A DNA stretch of 64,000 nucleotides, taken from assembly GCA_045807725.1 (NCBI GenBank), contig JBJMGV010000036.1, positions 66,670 through 130,669 of the forward strand. Reading direction: 5' to 3'. Made by a program: the position numbers and the translations under genes. Source of the stretch: DATENM01 sp045807725 (GTDB lineage Bacteria > Acidobacteriota > Blastocatellia > UBA7656). Of the stretch, positions 36,461 through 45,496 are shown in pieces (positions within the stretch are counted from its first letter, which is position 1; each line of letters opens with the position of its first letter). Below the pieces are notes generated by a model. The model searched no databases. It was given only the letters and a program-made list of their open reading frames with translations, and was not told the DNA's origin.

Positions 36461-37681
36461 ATGACATCCTTGAAGCGTTGTGTGTTCGTGTTGTTCGTTG
36501 CGATGCTGGTATGGCCCGCCGTGCGGTCACAGGCTGTGCAAGATCAAGTCGCCGCTGAAGCGCTCGCCGGCTTCACCAACGAGAGCAATGGTATGGTGGA
36601 TCAAGCGACGTTCGACGCCGACCGCGAAAAGTTTGAGGAGCGCGACGATATTGCTAAAGGGCTTGGCCCGGTCTACAACGCGCAGTCGTGCGCCGAGTGC
36701 CACCAGAACCCTGTGACCGGCAGCAGCAGCCAGGTGACGGTGATGCGCGCCGGCCACCGTGACGCGTCGGGCGTCTTCTTTGAAGCGCCGGGCGGTTCGC
36801 TGATTAACGACCGCGCCATTCATTACTCGTTGCAGGAGCGCGTGTCGAGCGAAGAAGATGTGCGCACGTTTCGCTCGTCGCTCAGTACGCTCGGCGACGG
36901 CTATGTCGAGTGCATCGATGACGCGACGCTGATCGGGCTGGCCGCAAGCCAGGCGCGCGACTCGAACGGCGTGATCGCCGGCCAGGTGATTCGCGTGCCG
37001 ATGCTCGAAGCGCCCGGCCAGATGCGCGTGGGCCGCTTCGGCTGGAAGAATCAGCACGCCAGTCTGCTGTCGTTTTCCGCCGACGCTTACTTGAATGAGA
37101 TCGGCATTACTAATCGCCTGCTGCCGCGCGAGAACACTTCACTGGGTCGCTCGGTGGCGGCTTACGATGGCGTGGCCGACCCTGAAGACACGGATAATGA
37201 CATAGACGCGTTCGCGCGCTTTATGCGGGCAACCCAGGTTCCGCCGCGTAACGAAGCGCTCGCCGCGACCTCCGACGCGCGAGCCGGCGCGGACCTGTTC
37301 AATCAGATCGGCTGCGCTATCTGTCACGTGCCGGCGATCATTACTGCGCCCGTCGGCACGGTGATTAACGGCGGCACGTTCACTGTCCCTCAGGCTCTGG
37401 GCGGCAAGACTATTCACCCGTTCAGCGATTTTCTGTTGCACGATGTAGGCACGGGCGATGGCATCGTTCAGGCGGGCGGCCCTTCGACGGCCAACAAGCT
37501 GCGCACGCCGCCGCTGTGGGGCATTCACGTGCGCTCGCGGCTGATGCACGACGCGGCTACGTATACTTTTGATGACGCGATACGCCGTCACGCCGGCGAG
37601 GCGCGCGAGGTCGTCGCCCGTTACAACACGCTGAAGAAGGCGAAGCGCGCACAGTTGATCGCCTTCTTGCAATCGCTGTGA
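36461..37681 (+). CDS. Exported di-heme c-type cytochrome (thiol-oxidoreductase/DHOR family)
   Basis: 406 residues. ATG at 36461, with GGAGGAG upstream, begins a signal peptide (MTSLKRCVFVLFVAMLVWPAVRSQA). Two CxxCH heme motifs: CAECH (77-81) and CAICH (285-289). Segments such as DIAKGLGPVYNAQSCAECH (in parts), GDGIVQAGGPSTANKLRTPPLWG and LMHDAATYTFDDAIRRHAGEA match the di-heme oxidoreductase (DHOR) family, related to cytochrome c peroxidases. A periplasmic electron carrier or oxidase of unknown substrate. Confidence 0.9.
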   Translation: MTSLKRCVFVLFVAMLVWPAVRSQAVQDQVAAEALAGFTNESNGMVDQATFDADREKFEERDDIAKGLGPVYNAQSCAECHQNPVTGSSSQVTVMRAGHRDASGVFFEAPGGSLINDRAIHYSLQERVSSEEDVRTFRSSLSTLGDGYVECIDDATLIGLAASQARDSNGVIAGQVIRVPMLEAPGQMRVGRFGWKNQHASLLSFSADAYLNEIGITNRLLPRENTSLGRSVAAYDGVADPEDTDNDIDAFARFMRATQVPPRNEALAATSDARAGADLFNQIGCAICHVPAIITAPVGTVINGGTFTVPQALGGKTIHPFSDFLLHDVGTGDGIVQAGGPSTANKLRTPPLWGIHVRSRLMHDAATYTFDDAIRRHAGEAREVVARYNTLKKAKRAQLIAFLQSL

Positions 37682-37696
37682 CGCGCAACGAAAGCG

Positions 37697-37790
37697 GATT
37701 CACCGCAGAGGCGCAGAGAACACAGAGACGGCGCAGAGGTGTGTTATTCTCTGCGCCCCCTTTGCGTTCTCTGCGCCTCTGCGGTGAATC
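37697..37790. terminator. Long inverted repeat between convergent cytochrome genes
   Basis: A perfect 25-bp stem (37697-37721 with 37766-37790), internal mismatches, then a further 9-bp stem (37730-37738 with 37749-37757). On the plus strand TGTTTTTTAA follows, so it can terminate the DHOR gene; the minus-strand side is less U-rich. The GCAGAGGCGCAGAGAAC sequence type is a dispersed repeat known from many genomes. Confidence 0.7.
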
Positions 37791-37796
37791 TGTTTT

Positions 37797-38960
37797 TTAA
37801 TTCGGATATGGATCGCCGGGGCGGGCGATGCGGATGTGGTGATCGCTGAACTTGAAGTGCGAGCCGGGGATTTCGATCTTCGGCATATGGCACGATGTAC
37901 AGTTCGCTTTGCCGACCGGGCAGAGTTTGGCGACGCGCTTGCTCGCCTCTTTAAAAGCCGCTGGCGCAACGTTGCTGGCGGCGTTATGGCAGGCCGCGCA
38001 CTTCGCATCGAAGGCCGCCGCGCCGCGTTTGCGCGGCTCGTGCGGGTCGTGACAGGCCACACAGCTTATGCGCGGATCGTCGGCATCGTAACACTTGCTG
38101 TTGGTCAAGCGGTACGGCTGAAAGCGCACGTTCATCACGCCGCGAATCCCCATCAATGCCACTTGATCCCAGGTGCGATGACAGGTCCCGCAGAAGTTCG
38201 ACAGCTCGTCGGTAGACAGTTTCTTCGGATTGAAAATCTGCTTCTTGTCGAGGTCGCCGGCCTGCATCGCGGCGACGTGTTTTTCGCCCGGCCCGTGACA
38301 GGCTTCGCAGGTGACGCCTTCGGTCAGTTGATCGAATTGCAGGTTGACGCCGTTGAGCGCGTTGGTGCTGTGGCAGCCGAAGCAGGCGCGCGTTTCGTCC
38401 ATCTTCATCTCGCGCCCCATCGCTTCGACCAGTGATGCCGGCGCGGTCGGCACGTGACCCATCGTGATGTCGAGTCCCTTAATGTCGGCGTAAAAACTGA
38501 CGCGGCCTTCGTAGAACTTATCCTTATAGTGCAGCACGTAAGTCTGCCCCATATCGGCATCGCCGAAGACATAAAAGATCGGCACGCTGAGCGTATTGAC
38601 GCCATCGCTCACGGTGTACATCGAACGGTTGCCGTCGCGCGTCAGCAGGTAATTGTATTTCTCCTGGTGAAAGGCCAGCTTCGGGTAATTGCGCAGTAGG
38701 TCGGCCTTCTCCGGCGCAAAGAGCGCGCGGCCCATATGCGTATTGGTCTGCGTTTTGACTTTGGCGGTGTGACATTCAGCGCAGGCTTGCGAACCGACAA
38801 AGCGCCAGCCGTTGGCCGCGTGGTTTGGCTGCCAGTCAGTGATGGGCGATGGCTGCGCGCTTTGCGCTTGCGCGAGCAGCGTGAACGACGCGCCGAGCGT
38901 GGCAAGAAAACAGAGAATGACGGCGAGCTGCAACTTCTTCTTGGCCGTGCCGATGTTCAT
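37797..38960 (-). CDS. Exported seven-heme c-type cytochrome
   Basis: 387 residues. N-terminal signal or anchor helix (LQLAVILCFLATLGASFTLL). Seven CxxCH motifs: CAECH, CFGCH, CEACH, CGTCH, CVACH, CAACH, CTSCH, resembling cytochrome c554/NrfB-like multiheme proteins and tetraheme repeats. A periplasmic electron-transfer protein. No partner reductase is adjacent; the neighbouring convergent gene is another exported cytochrome, so both may act in one periplasmic electron pathway (inference). Confidence 0.9.
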   Translation of the reverse strand: MNIGTAKKKLQLAVILCFLATLGASFTLLAQAQSAQPSPITDWQPNHAANGWRFVGSQACAECHTAKVKTQTNTHMGRALFAPEKADLLRNYPKLAFHQEKYNYLLTRDGNRSMYTVSDGVNTLSVPIFYVFGDADMGQTYVLHYKDKFYEGRVSFYADIKGLDITMGHVPTAPASLVEAMGREMKMDETRACFGCHSTNALNGVNLQFDQLTEGVTCEACHGPGEKHVAAMQAGDLDKKQIFNPKKLSTDELSNFCGTCHRTWDQVALMGIRGVMNVRFQPYRLTNSKCYDADDPRISCVACHDPHEPRKRGAAAFDAKCAACHNAASNVAPAAFKEASKRVAKLCPVGKANCTSCHMPKIEIPGSHFKFSDHHIRIARPGDPYPN

Positions 38961-39059
38961 GGATAATGCGTCCCGTTGGATAAATGCTCAGGGAAAAACT
39001 ATACAGGATGCCCATACGGCCCGCAACAACTCGGTGAGCGCCATAGGGGAAAGAAGCGA

Positions 39060-39145
39060 CCACAGATGAACACAGATAAACATAGATAAAAGGTGGCAAG
39101 CACTCTCCGCTCGTTCAATCTGTGTTCATCCGTGTTCATCTGTGG
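39060..39145. repeat. Dispersed inverted repeat (CCACAGATGAACAC type)
   Basis: CCACAGATGAACAC at 39060-39073 is mirrored at 39132-39145, and ATCTGTGTTCAT recurs at about 39118. It lies in the 253-bp gap between two divergent genes. It is a common intergenic repeat type in environmental bacteria. Confidence 0.55.
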
Positions 39146-39213
39146 TTTCATATCTTCTTCCTGCCAATGCCTTGCTTGACACCGAGCCGCAAAGCCGAGC
39201 AGAATGACGCGCA

Positions 39214-40995
39214 ATGCCCGACGCGGTTTCGTCAGACTCGCCTGTCGCCTCGCCAGCCCTGAGCCACTCGCGCAAGACAACGCTCCGTGACCATTTCAAC
39301 CGGACGAATTTGATAGCCGCCATCGTCATCTGCGCCGGCGCGACGTTGATCTTTTTGCCCATCATCATTCGCGGCTTTCCGAACGGCGAAGATGCATACG
39401 TTCATTATCGCTGGGCGGCAGAGTTCAAGGCGGCGCTCGGCGAAGGCGTGTCGCTCTATCCGCGATGGCTCGGCCTGGTTAACAATGGCGCGGGCAGCCC
39501 GACGATGCTTTATTACCCGCCGCTGCCTTTCTTCGTCACCGCCGCGTTCGACTTCTTGATTGGCGATACGCTACGCGCATTGTCGTTGTCGTGCTGGCTC
39601 GCAACCGCGCTGGCCGGTTTGGCAATGGTCATCTTCAGCCGCCGGCTAGTGTCGCCGCGATGGGCGCTCGTTGCCGCCGTGCTTTATATGGCTGCGCCGT
39701 ATGCCGCCTTTGATCTATACCAACGGTCGGCGTTGTCCGAGTACTGGACCTTCGCGTGGCTGCCGCTGATTCTTGACGCCACTTGTCACGTCATCGCGCA
39801 AAAGAATTGGCGAGCCCTCATCTATCTAAGCGCCAGCTACGCCGCGTTGCTGTTGACGCATCTGCCGCTCGCCTTCGCGCTGACAATGCTATTGCCTGTC
39901 TTTGCTCTCGCGTTGACTCGCCAACTCAGAGCGTTAGCCAGAGTGGCCGCAGGCTTTTTGCTCGGTGCGGCGTTGAGCGCAGTCTACCTGCTGCCCGTGC
40001 TCGTCGAGCGCGGCTATGTGCGCGCCGACCGCACGTTGCGAATTCGTTATGTGAATTACTTCCTGTTCGAGCATCTCGGCAGCGCCCTTCGCGCGCCGCT
40101 CTTTCCCGGTGTAGACGAGCGGCGCTTTGTCGTCGTCGAAGGAACGACGCTCGTGGCGCTTTCATTGCCTGTGCTGTTGGCCTTGAGCCTGATCGTGATC
40201 TTCATTCTGCGCCGGTCTGCGCCCTCTGTTGCGGCAAAGCGGCAACTCATCGCCATCTCCATCATTGCCGTGTTGAGCTTGCTGATGACGACGCGACTCT
40301 CGTCATTCGTGTGGAAAGTCGTGCCGCAGCTTGCTTATCTACAGTTCCCGTTTCGCTGGCTGGTGATTGCGACCGCCACGACTTTTTTGCTGATGATTGT
40401 CGCCCTCGCGGCGCTGTTCCCATTGAATAAAACGGGCGCGGCGCTGGTTATCGCCTTTGTCGTAGCGATGGGTTTCGGGCTGCGTATGAGTCTGCTAGCG
40501 ATGACGCGCGCCTCTTACGACCGCACTCAACTCGAAGCCGGGCTTTCTGAAATCGAAGTGCCCGAATACCGCCCCGTGTGGTGGAGCAAGCAAAAGCACA
40601 TCGACACGTCAAAGCCTGATGAGTTCGCCTCATCGCCGGTCCTCGTCCGTCAAGGCAACGCCAGTGTTGATGTGATTGATGCTGAAGGGATGCGGCAGAG
40701 CTACGCCATCACGGCGATGAGCGAAGCGACGTTGAACCTGCGAACGCTCTACTTTCCGGGCTGGGCAGCGAGTGTGGATGGTCAGCCGATATCAATCGAG
40801 CCGAGCGATGAGGGCAACATTCAACTGACGGTCGGCCCCGGCGCGCATTACTTGACGTTGGCTTTCGAGGACACGCCGCCGCGCCGCGCTGGCAAGCTCG
40901 TCTCAGGCATTGCGCTGACTTTGTTGATTGGCATATGGATTACAGAGACGCTGCGTCAACGTCGCGGCGCACGCGCTTCGGCTTCCATTGCGTGA
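39214..40995 (+). CDS. Polytopic membrane protein, PTPS-related/YfhO-like, first of a tandem pair
   Basis: 593 residues, about 11-12 membrane helices. The first large outer loop has FPNGEDAYVHYRWAAEFKAAL and LYPRWLGLVNNGAGSP, like the acidic loop of GT-C glycosyltransferases; the 6-pyruvoyl-tetrahydropterin-synthase-related membrane family shows this layout. The last about 120 residues form an exported beta domain (LRTLYFPGWAASVDGQPI, then GAHYLTLAFEDTP). It could transfer sugars from polyprenyl carriers; the substrate is unknown. About half identical by eye to the gene that follows. Confidence 0.8.
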   Translation: MPDAVSSDSPVASPALSHSRKTTLRDHFNRTNLIAAIVICAGATLIFLPIIIRGFPNGEDAYVHYRWAAEFKAALGEGVSLYPRWLGLVNNGAGSPTMLYYPPLPFFVTAAFDFLIGDTLRALSLSCWLATALAGLAMVIFSRRLVSPRWALVAAVLYMAAPYAAFDLYQRSALSEYWTFAWLPLILDATCHVIAQKNWRALIYLSASYAALLLTHLPLAFALTMLLPVFALALTRQLRALARVAAGFLLGAALSAVYLLPVLVERGYVRADRTLRIRYVNYFLFEHLGSALRAPLFPGVDERRFVVVEGTTLVALSLPVLLALSLIVIFILRRSAPSVAAKRQLIAISIIAVLSLLMTTRLSSFVWKVVPQLAYLQFPFRWLVIATATTFLLMIVALAALFPLNKTGAALVIAFVVAMGFGLRMSLLAMTRASYDRTQLEAGLSEIEVPEYRPVWWSKQKHIDTSKPDEFASSPVLVRQGNASVDVIDAEGMRQSYAITAMSEATLNLRTLYFPGWAASVDGQPISIEPSDEGNIQLTVGPGAHYLTLAFEDTPPRRAGKLVSGIALTLLIGIWITETLRQRRGARASASIA

Positions 40996-40997
40996 AG

Positions 40998-42749
40998 ATG
41001 ATCAGCCCGAACGACAACGACAAGCGAACCGCGCACCCGGCTTTGGTGGCGGCGTTGATGATTGCGCTCGCGGCGACGCTCTTGATGCTGCCGGCCCTCA
41101 TTCGCGGCCTTCCCGCCGGCAATGACGCCGATCTGCATTTCCGCTGGGCTAGGCAATTTCAGGAAGCCCTGGCCGAGCCGGGCGTCTTCTATCCGCGCTG
41201 GCTCGGCTCAGCCAACAACGGGCAAGGCAGCCCGGCCTTGCTTTACTATCCGCCGCTCGCGCTCTTCGTGACCGCTGCGTTCGGCCTCGTCACCAGCAAC
41301 ACCCTGACGGCTATGTCGCTGGCTTGCTGGCTCGGCCTGCTGATCTCAGGGTTAACAATGTATAGCCTCGCGCGCAAGCTGTTGGATTGGCGGGCGGCGC
41401 TGTTTGCCGCGCTATTGTATATGGCCGCGCCTTATCATCTGTTCGACTTTTATCAAGGCGCAGCGATGGCCGAATTCTGGTCGTTCGCCTGGATTCCGCT
41501 GGTGCTTGAAGGCGTCTATCGCGTGGTGGTTGAGCGGAGTTGGCGCGCCGTGGCAACGCTCGCGGTCGGCTACGGATTGCTTCTGCTGACTCACTTGCCG
41601 CTGTCGTTCGCGTTGTCGCTCGCGCTGCCGGTCTTCGTATTGGTGTTGACGCGCGATTTGAAATCACTGGCAAAGGTTGCCGTCGGTCTGTTGGTCGGTG
41701 CGGGCGTGGCCGCCGTTTATCTCGCGCCGGTAGTCAGCGAGCGCGGCTATGTCAACATCGGCAGCTTGTTGATGTTCGACTACCGTCGCTTCTTTCTGCT
41801 GAATCATCTTGGTGTGGCGCTCAAGACAACTATGTTTATGCCCGATGCGTCGCTCTATCCGAGTAATGAACCGGCCAAGCTCGCGCCTTTTCTTTACCTG
41901 ATAAAAGTTGAACAGGCGTTCGCCGGCTTTCTGTTGCTGCTGATCGTTAGCGCAGTCGTTCTGCTCGTGCGGCGTCGCGTCTTGCTTGATCGGTTGCTGG
42001 ATATGGCAAAGCGACAACAATTATTAGTCGCGTTGCTGGCGGTGACGGCGTTCAGCCTGTTGATGGCGACGCGGCTTTCGTCATTAATCTGGCGAGTCGT
42101 GCCGCAGTTATCTTACTTACAGTTCCCATTTCGCTGGCTGGTTGTGGCGACGGTGGGCGGATGTATGCTCGTTGCGCTGACGCTTCGCCATTCGCTGCCG
42201 TTCAATCGCCAGCGCGTTGTTCCGGCGTTGCTGTTGGGCGTCGCTCTCGTGTTGACGTTAGCGACGAGCTTCCTGATGATTGCGCGCACGCCCACAGAGC
42301 CTACGTTCTTTGACGCGAGCCGCCCGCGTCGGGAAGTGCCAGAGTACCGGCCCGTGTGGTGGGACAAGCAACTGCACGAGGAAGAGACGCTGCCGCCGGT
42401 CACTGTGATTAACGGACAGGCCGAAGTCGATGTGAGCGACGGCGAAGGTATCCATCAACAGTACGCCGCGAATGTTGGCAGCGCGGCAACGCTGCGTTTC
42501 CGCACGCTCTATTTTCCGGGATGGGTAGCGCGTGTTGACGGCAACGCGGTGAGCGTCGCGCCGGACGAGACAGGTCACATCCAACTCGATCTCGCGCCGG
42601 GCGAGCACCAGTTGAGCTTGCGCTTTGAAGATACGATGCCGCGCCGCATCGGAAGGATTATTTCAGTGATTAGTCTGATGATGCTCGGCGCTTTGCTGCT
42701 CGCGCGCCGCCGATCATCAAAGAAGGTACAAGAGGAAGTAGTGAGGTAA
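40998..42749 (+). CDS. Polytopic membrane protein, PTPS-related/YfhO-like, second of a tandem pair
   Basis: 583 residues from the ATG at 40998, 2 nt after the previous stop; an upstream ATG at 40935 would add 21 residues overlapping the previous gene and is less likely. Same plan as its neighbour: GLPAGNDADLHFRWARQFQEAL, FYPRWLGSANNGQGSPALLYYPP (in parts), many helices, VVPQLSYLQFPFRWLVVAT, and the final LRFRTLYFPGWVARVDGNAV beta domain. Clearly a tandem duplication, likely co-translated and possibly working as a pair. Confidence 0.82.
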   Translation: MISPNDNDKRTAHPALVAALMIALAATLLMLPALIRGLPAGNDADLHFRWARQFQEALAEPGVFYPRWLGSANNGQGSPALLYYPPLALFVTAAFGLVTSNTLTAMSLACWLGLLISGLTMYSLARKLLDWRAALFAALLYMAAPYHLFDFYQGAAMAEFWSFAWIPLVLEGVYRVVVERSWRAVATLAVGYGLLLLTHLPLSFALSLALPVFVLVLTRDLKSLAKVAVGLLVGAGVAAVYLAPVVSERGYVNIGSLLMFDYRRFFLLNHLGVALKTTMFMPDASLYPSNEPAKLAPFLYLIKVEQAFAGFLLLLIVSAVVLLVRRRVLLDRLLDMAKRQQLLVALLAVTAFSLLMATRLSSLIWRVVPQLSYLQFPFRWLVVATVGGCMLVALTLRHSLPFNRQRVVPALLLGVALVLTLATSFLMIARTPTEPTFFDASRPRREVPEYRPVWWDKQLHEEETLPPVTVINGQAEVDVSDGEGIHQQYAANVGSAATLRFRTLYFPGWVARVDGNAVSVAPDETGHIQLDLAPGEHQLSLRFEDTMPRRIGRIISVISLMMLGALLLARRRSSKKVQEEVVR

Positions 42750-42750
42750 G

Positions 42751-43533
42751 CTACTTTCCGCCCATCGCCCACTTCAGCGCGCCGATCATCAATTGCTGGA
42801 ATCGCGCATCGCGCCAGACCTCTTCGCGGTGGCCGAGCGCCGTGTAAAATACGCGCCCCTTGCCATAGTTGCGCCACCACGCCAGCGCGAAGTCTTTGTC
42901 CGTGCGGTGCACCGCCGGCTTCGTCAGATCGACCGAATTCGGGTCGAGGCTCAACAGCACGTGAACGCGCGACCGCGAAAAGTCTTTGAACTGATAAATC
43001 TCGTCTTTGACCTGAAACGACTTGCCGAGGTGTCTGGTCGCCGGGTGGGTGTTGTCTTCGACGTTGACGGTAACGTCCTGATGCCAGGGGTGCTGGTCGA
43101 AATAGCCGCCGATCAATTCGCCATATTCGGGCCACTTGTAAAACGTGTCGGTGGCGCTGTGAATGCCGACAAAGCCTTTGCCCGATTTGATGAAATCAAG
43201 AAAGGCCGCCTTCTGTTCGTCACTCAGAGGCAACTCGCCGGTTGTGTAAAAGACGACCGCATCATATTGCTTGAGCGAGTCGCGGCTGATCATTGAGCAG
43301 TCTTTGGTCGCAGTCACCTCGAACGCGCCAGAGCGCTCGCCCATCTCTTTCATAATCTCTTCAGAGACCGGCAGCACGTCGTGCTTGAACCCGGCAGAGT
43401 GTGTAAGGTAAAGCACTTTGTGTTTGGCGCGGGCGACGCTGGCCGTGTGGTCGCGCGCAACCACGCCTGCGCCGGCCTGCGCAAAGATGATGGCGAGCGC
43501 GACGCCGAGTGCGGCAAAAAGTTTTCTGGTCAT
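42751..43533 (-). CDS. ThuA-like domain protein, exported
   Basis: 260 residues. Signal-like N-terminus (KLFAALGVALAIIFAQAGA). A ThuA-like (trehalose utilisation, class I glutamine-amidotransferase-like) domain: VLYLTHSAGFKHDVLPVSEEIM (in parts), YDAVVFYTTGELPLSDEQKAAF, GKGFVGIHSATDTFYKWPEYGELIGG (in parts), and C-terminal FALAWWRNYGKGRVFYTALGH. Often found with GMC-type sugar dehydrogenases and DUF1080 glycoside-acting proteins. Its downstream end abuts the previous convergent gene within 2 bp. Confidence 0.88.
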   Translation of the reverse strand: MTRKLFAALGVALAIIFAQAGAGVVARDHTASVARAKHKVLYLTHSAGFKHDVLPVSEEIMKEMGERSGAFEVTATKDCSMISRDSLKQYDAVVFYTTGELPLSDEQKAAFLDFIKSGKGFVGIHSATDTFYKWPEYGELIGGYFDQHPWHQDVTVNVEDNTHPATRHLGKSFQVKDEIYQFKDFSRSRVHVLLSLDPNSVDLTKPAVHRTDKDFALAWWRNYGKGRVFYTALGHREEVWRDARFQQLMIGALKWAMGGK

Positions 43534-43542
43534 AGCGCGCGA

Positions 43543-44148
43543 TTAGCTCTGATGTTCAGGGTGTGTGCAGCCGACGAACTCTTTCAGATACGAGTTGCCT
43601 TTGTACTTGAGCTCTTGCTTGATGCCGATCTCCGTCGTGTAGTAGCCGTCGATGGTTGCGTTCTTGATGGTGCGGAAGAATTTCTCTTCGACCGTCTGCG
43701 GGTTGCGTTCGTTCTTGCTGATGGCTTTCAACAGCTCGACCTGCTGATCGACGCTGGCATCGGCGAAGGGCTTGCTGAACTTGTCGCCGCTCATCTTGTT
43801 GACGGCGGCCAGTCCCTCGCGCCAGGTATGTTTGACGGTGTCGGGCGACTCGCTGACGATCAGGTCGATGTATTCGTTGACGCGCGCCGCTTTCGCGCCC
43901 GGCGATGCGTCGTCCGCCGGGATGATGCGCTCGGCCATTTCGATGAGGGTGCGATTCTCTTCCGGCGTGAAGAACTTGAGCGGCTGCGGCTTGGCGCTGG
44001 CCGCCGTCTGCGTCGCCGTGTGCATATGCTGATGATCCTGCGCCGCAACGGTCGAACCGAGCACCGGCAGCGAAGCGATGACGCCCGCGCCGACCGTCAG
44101 TCCTTTGAGCGCGTCTCTGCGTGACAGCTTATCGTTTGAGTCAGCCAT
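43543..44148 (-). CDS. Gluconate 2-dehydrogenase subunit 3-like protein, Tat-exported
   Basis: 201 residues. Twin-arginine signal SRRDALKGLTVGAGVIASLP. The mature part (FFTPEENRTLIEMAERIIPADDASPGAKAARVNEYIDLIV in parts, then FFRTIKNATIDGYYTTEIGI) matches the small subunit that accompanies FAD-dependent GMC sugar dehydrogenases. Unusually, no GMC catalytic subunit is adjacent; the neighbour is ThuA (9 nt away, likely the same operon). It may pair with a catalytic subunit encoded elsewhere. Confidence 0.88.
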   Translation of the reverse strand: MADSNDKLSRRDALKGLTVGAGVIASLPVLGSTVAAQDHQHMHTATQTAASAKPQPLKFFTPEENRTLIEMAERIIPADDASPGAKAARVNEYIDLIVSESPDTVKHTWREGLAAVNKMSGDKFSKPFADASVDQQVELLKAISKNERNPQTVEEKFFRTIKNATIDGYYTTEIGIKQELKYKGNSYLKEFVGCTHPEHQS

Positions 44149-44280
44149 TTGGAAATCTCCCCAAAGTTCGATGTGCGAACGCTACGCGCGCCCGCGATTA
44201 TGTGCTCAAGCCACTTGTTTGGGATTGCGCGATTGCAGGACTAACTTTTAACTGCCGCCGCCGAAAAGTCAAGCGGTGAT

Positions 44281-44728
44281 GGCAGAGGCTAAAGGCTAGA
44301 GGTTAGCGGCAAGTAGCAGTCCCGTAGGGACGACCTGTTTATAGTTACTGGTGTGTGAAAGAACACAAGCTCCGTAGGAGCGCGATGTCAACATTGCGCT
44401 CCTAACGGAGCTTCGTCACATCTTTCAGCCATATCTATAGAGCGTGTCTGAAAAGCCCTGAAAAGGCGCGATTCGACAGCCCAGGGCATCGCCCTGGGAG
44501 AGCGGCGGGGCTAACCGCCAAGCCCTGAAAGGGCGCAATAACCGATCACCTAGTGCGCCCTTTCAGGGCTCGTGGAATTGTCGCTGTGTATACCCGGCGC
44601 GTTGTGCCGGGCTATTGAATCCCGCCCCTTCAGGGCTTCTCAGACACGCTCTATAAACATTGCGCTCCTAACGGAGCGATTCTCACTCTGTTTCTCACCG
44701 CTAACCGCGAGTCTCTAGCCCCTGGCCT
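44281..44728. repeat. Palindromic repeat array interrupted by a MITE-like element
   Basis: The left border GGCTAAAGGCTAGAGGTTAG is roughly mirrored on the right (CTAACCGCGAGTCTCTAGCC). Inside are GTCCCGTAGGGAC and GCTCCGTAGGAGC hairpin units and their inverted copies, as at the other arrays. At 44436-44439 (TATA) the array is split by the element annotated at 44440-44651 and resumes with AAACATTGCGCTCC. The right border covers the stop codon (CTA on the plus strand, 44729-44731) of the next gene. 44149-44280 shows nothing else. Confidence 0.75.
44440..44651. mobile_element. MITE-like element with GAGCGTGTCTGA ends, copy 1
   Basis: 212 bp without coding capacity. Terminal inverted repeats begin GAGCGTGTCTGA and continue imperfectly into AAGCCCTGAA; both ends abut TATA (44436-44439 and 44652-44655), so a TA or TATA target duplication is likely. 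The interior has hairpins such as GCCCAGGGC/GCCCTGGG and AAGCCCTGAAAGGGCGC. A second copy is at 52684-53032. TA duplication and terminal sequence fit a non-autonomous derivative of an IS5- or IS630-type transposon; no transposase is in the window. Confidence 0.7.
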
Positions 44729-45298
44729 CTAATCCTTCTGCCACTCCAGCGCGAACTCGCAGCAGCGACCGCCTGTGACAACGCAGTTCGGGTGCGCGAA
44801 GCGTGTATTGGCCGCGCCGGCCAGTTCGAGCGCCTTGCTCCAAAATCCGCCGAGGCTCTCGCAGATGGCCCGCGTCGGCTGTATGCCCGACTCGTAGCGG
44901 TAGCGCACCACGCAACGCGCGTCGCCGGTGCGCTCGATCTCAAGATCGTAGGTGTCGTGAAAAAAAAACTCTTTGATCGAAGGGAATTTTTCGAGTTGCT
45001 TAACCGGGTCTTTGACGAGCAGCGTTCGATAGACGCCGGTGAAGACGTACTCGGCCATAAAGCGGCCCACTTCGACCGACAGCGTCGGCGCGGTCGGCGT
45101 CGCAAGCTGGCGCGTCACCCGGCGCAAGCCATCGAGTGCGCTGTAGGGATACCAGTTGGTCGGCAGAAAAAACGCCGACCGCAGCGAAGGGTCTTTGCGG
45201 CTGACTTCGGCGAACGCCTCGGCGACCGCCTGTTCGCTATAGCGCCTCTTCAACAGTTCCACCCACGCATTCAATAACACCCCTTTGATTTCGGCCAT
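44729..45298 (-). CDS. DUF2378/TIGR02265-like protein
   Basis: 189 residues, no signal or membrane helix. Starts MAEIKGVLLNAWVELLKRRY and continues FLPTNWYPYSALDGLRRVTRQL, VGRFMAEYVFTGVYRTLLVKDP and GGRCCEFALEWQKD near the end. This pattern resembles the DUF2378 (TIGR02265) family first noted in myxobacteria, which has a heme-NO-binding/V4R-like fold; assignment is tentative. The stop codon lies inside the adjacent repeat array. Function unknown. Confidence 0.75.
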   Translation of the reverse strand: MAEIKGVLLNAWVELLKRRYSEQAVAEAFAEVSRKDPSLRSAFFLPTNWYPYSALDGLRRVTRQLATPTAPTLSVEVGRFMAEYVFTGVYRTLLVKDPVKQLEKFPSIKEFFFHDTYDLEIERTGDARCVVRYRYESGIQPTRAICESLGGFWSKALELAGAANTRFAHPNCVVTGGRCCEFALEWQKD

Positions 45299-45496
45299 AG
45301 TCTCTCCTCAAGCGGGTCGGGTTGTCGGGGGTGAGCGCGATTGGCCGGGAGCCTTTTCCGCAGGAGCCTGCGGAGCGGCCCGGCTCGCGTTGATGACTAT
45401 ACTTACTTGCAAAGCCTGCTTCAATACTATTCTCCGCTTCGCCGATCAGCGCGGCGCTTGACAGTGGCGGCGCGAGAAAGTTAATTTGCGGGCGCT

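Noticed and set aside
44440..44651. Possibility that the 212-bp element is a CRISPR or attachment site
   Set aside because: It has terminal inverted repeats with TA flanks and a second copy elsewhere; no integrase or cas gene is near.
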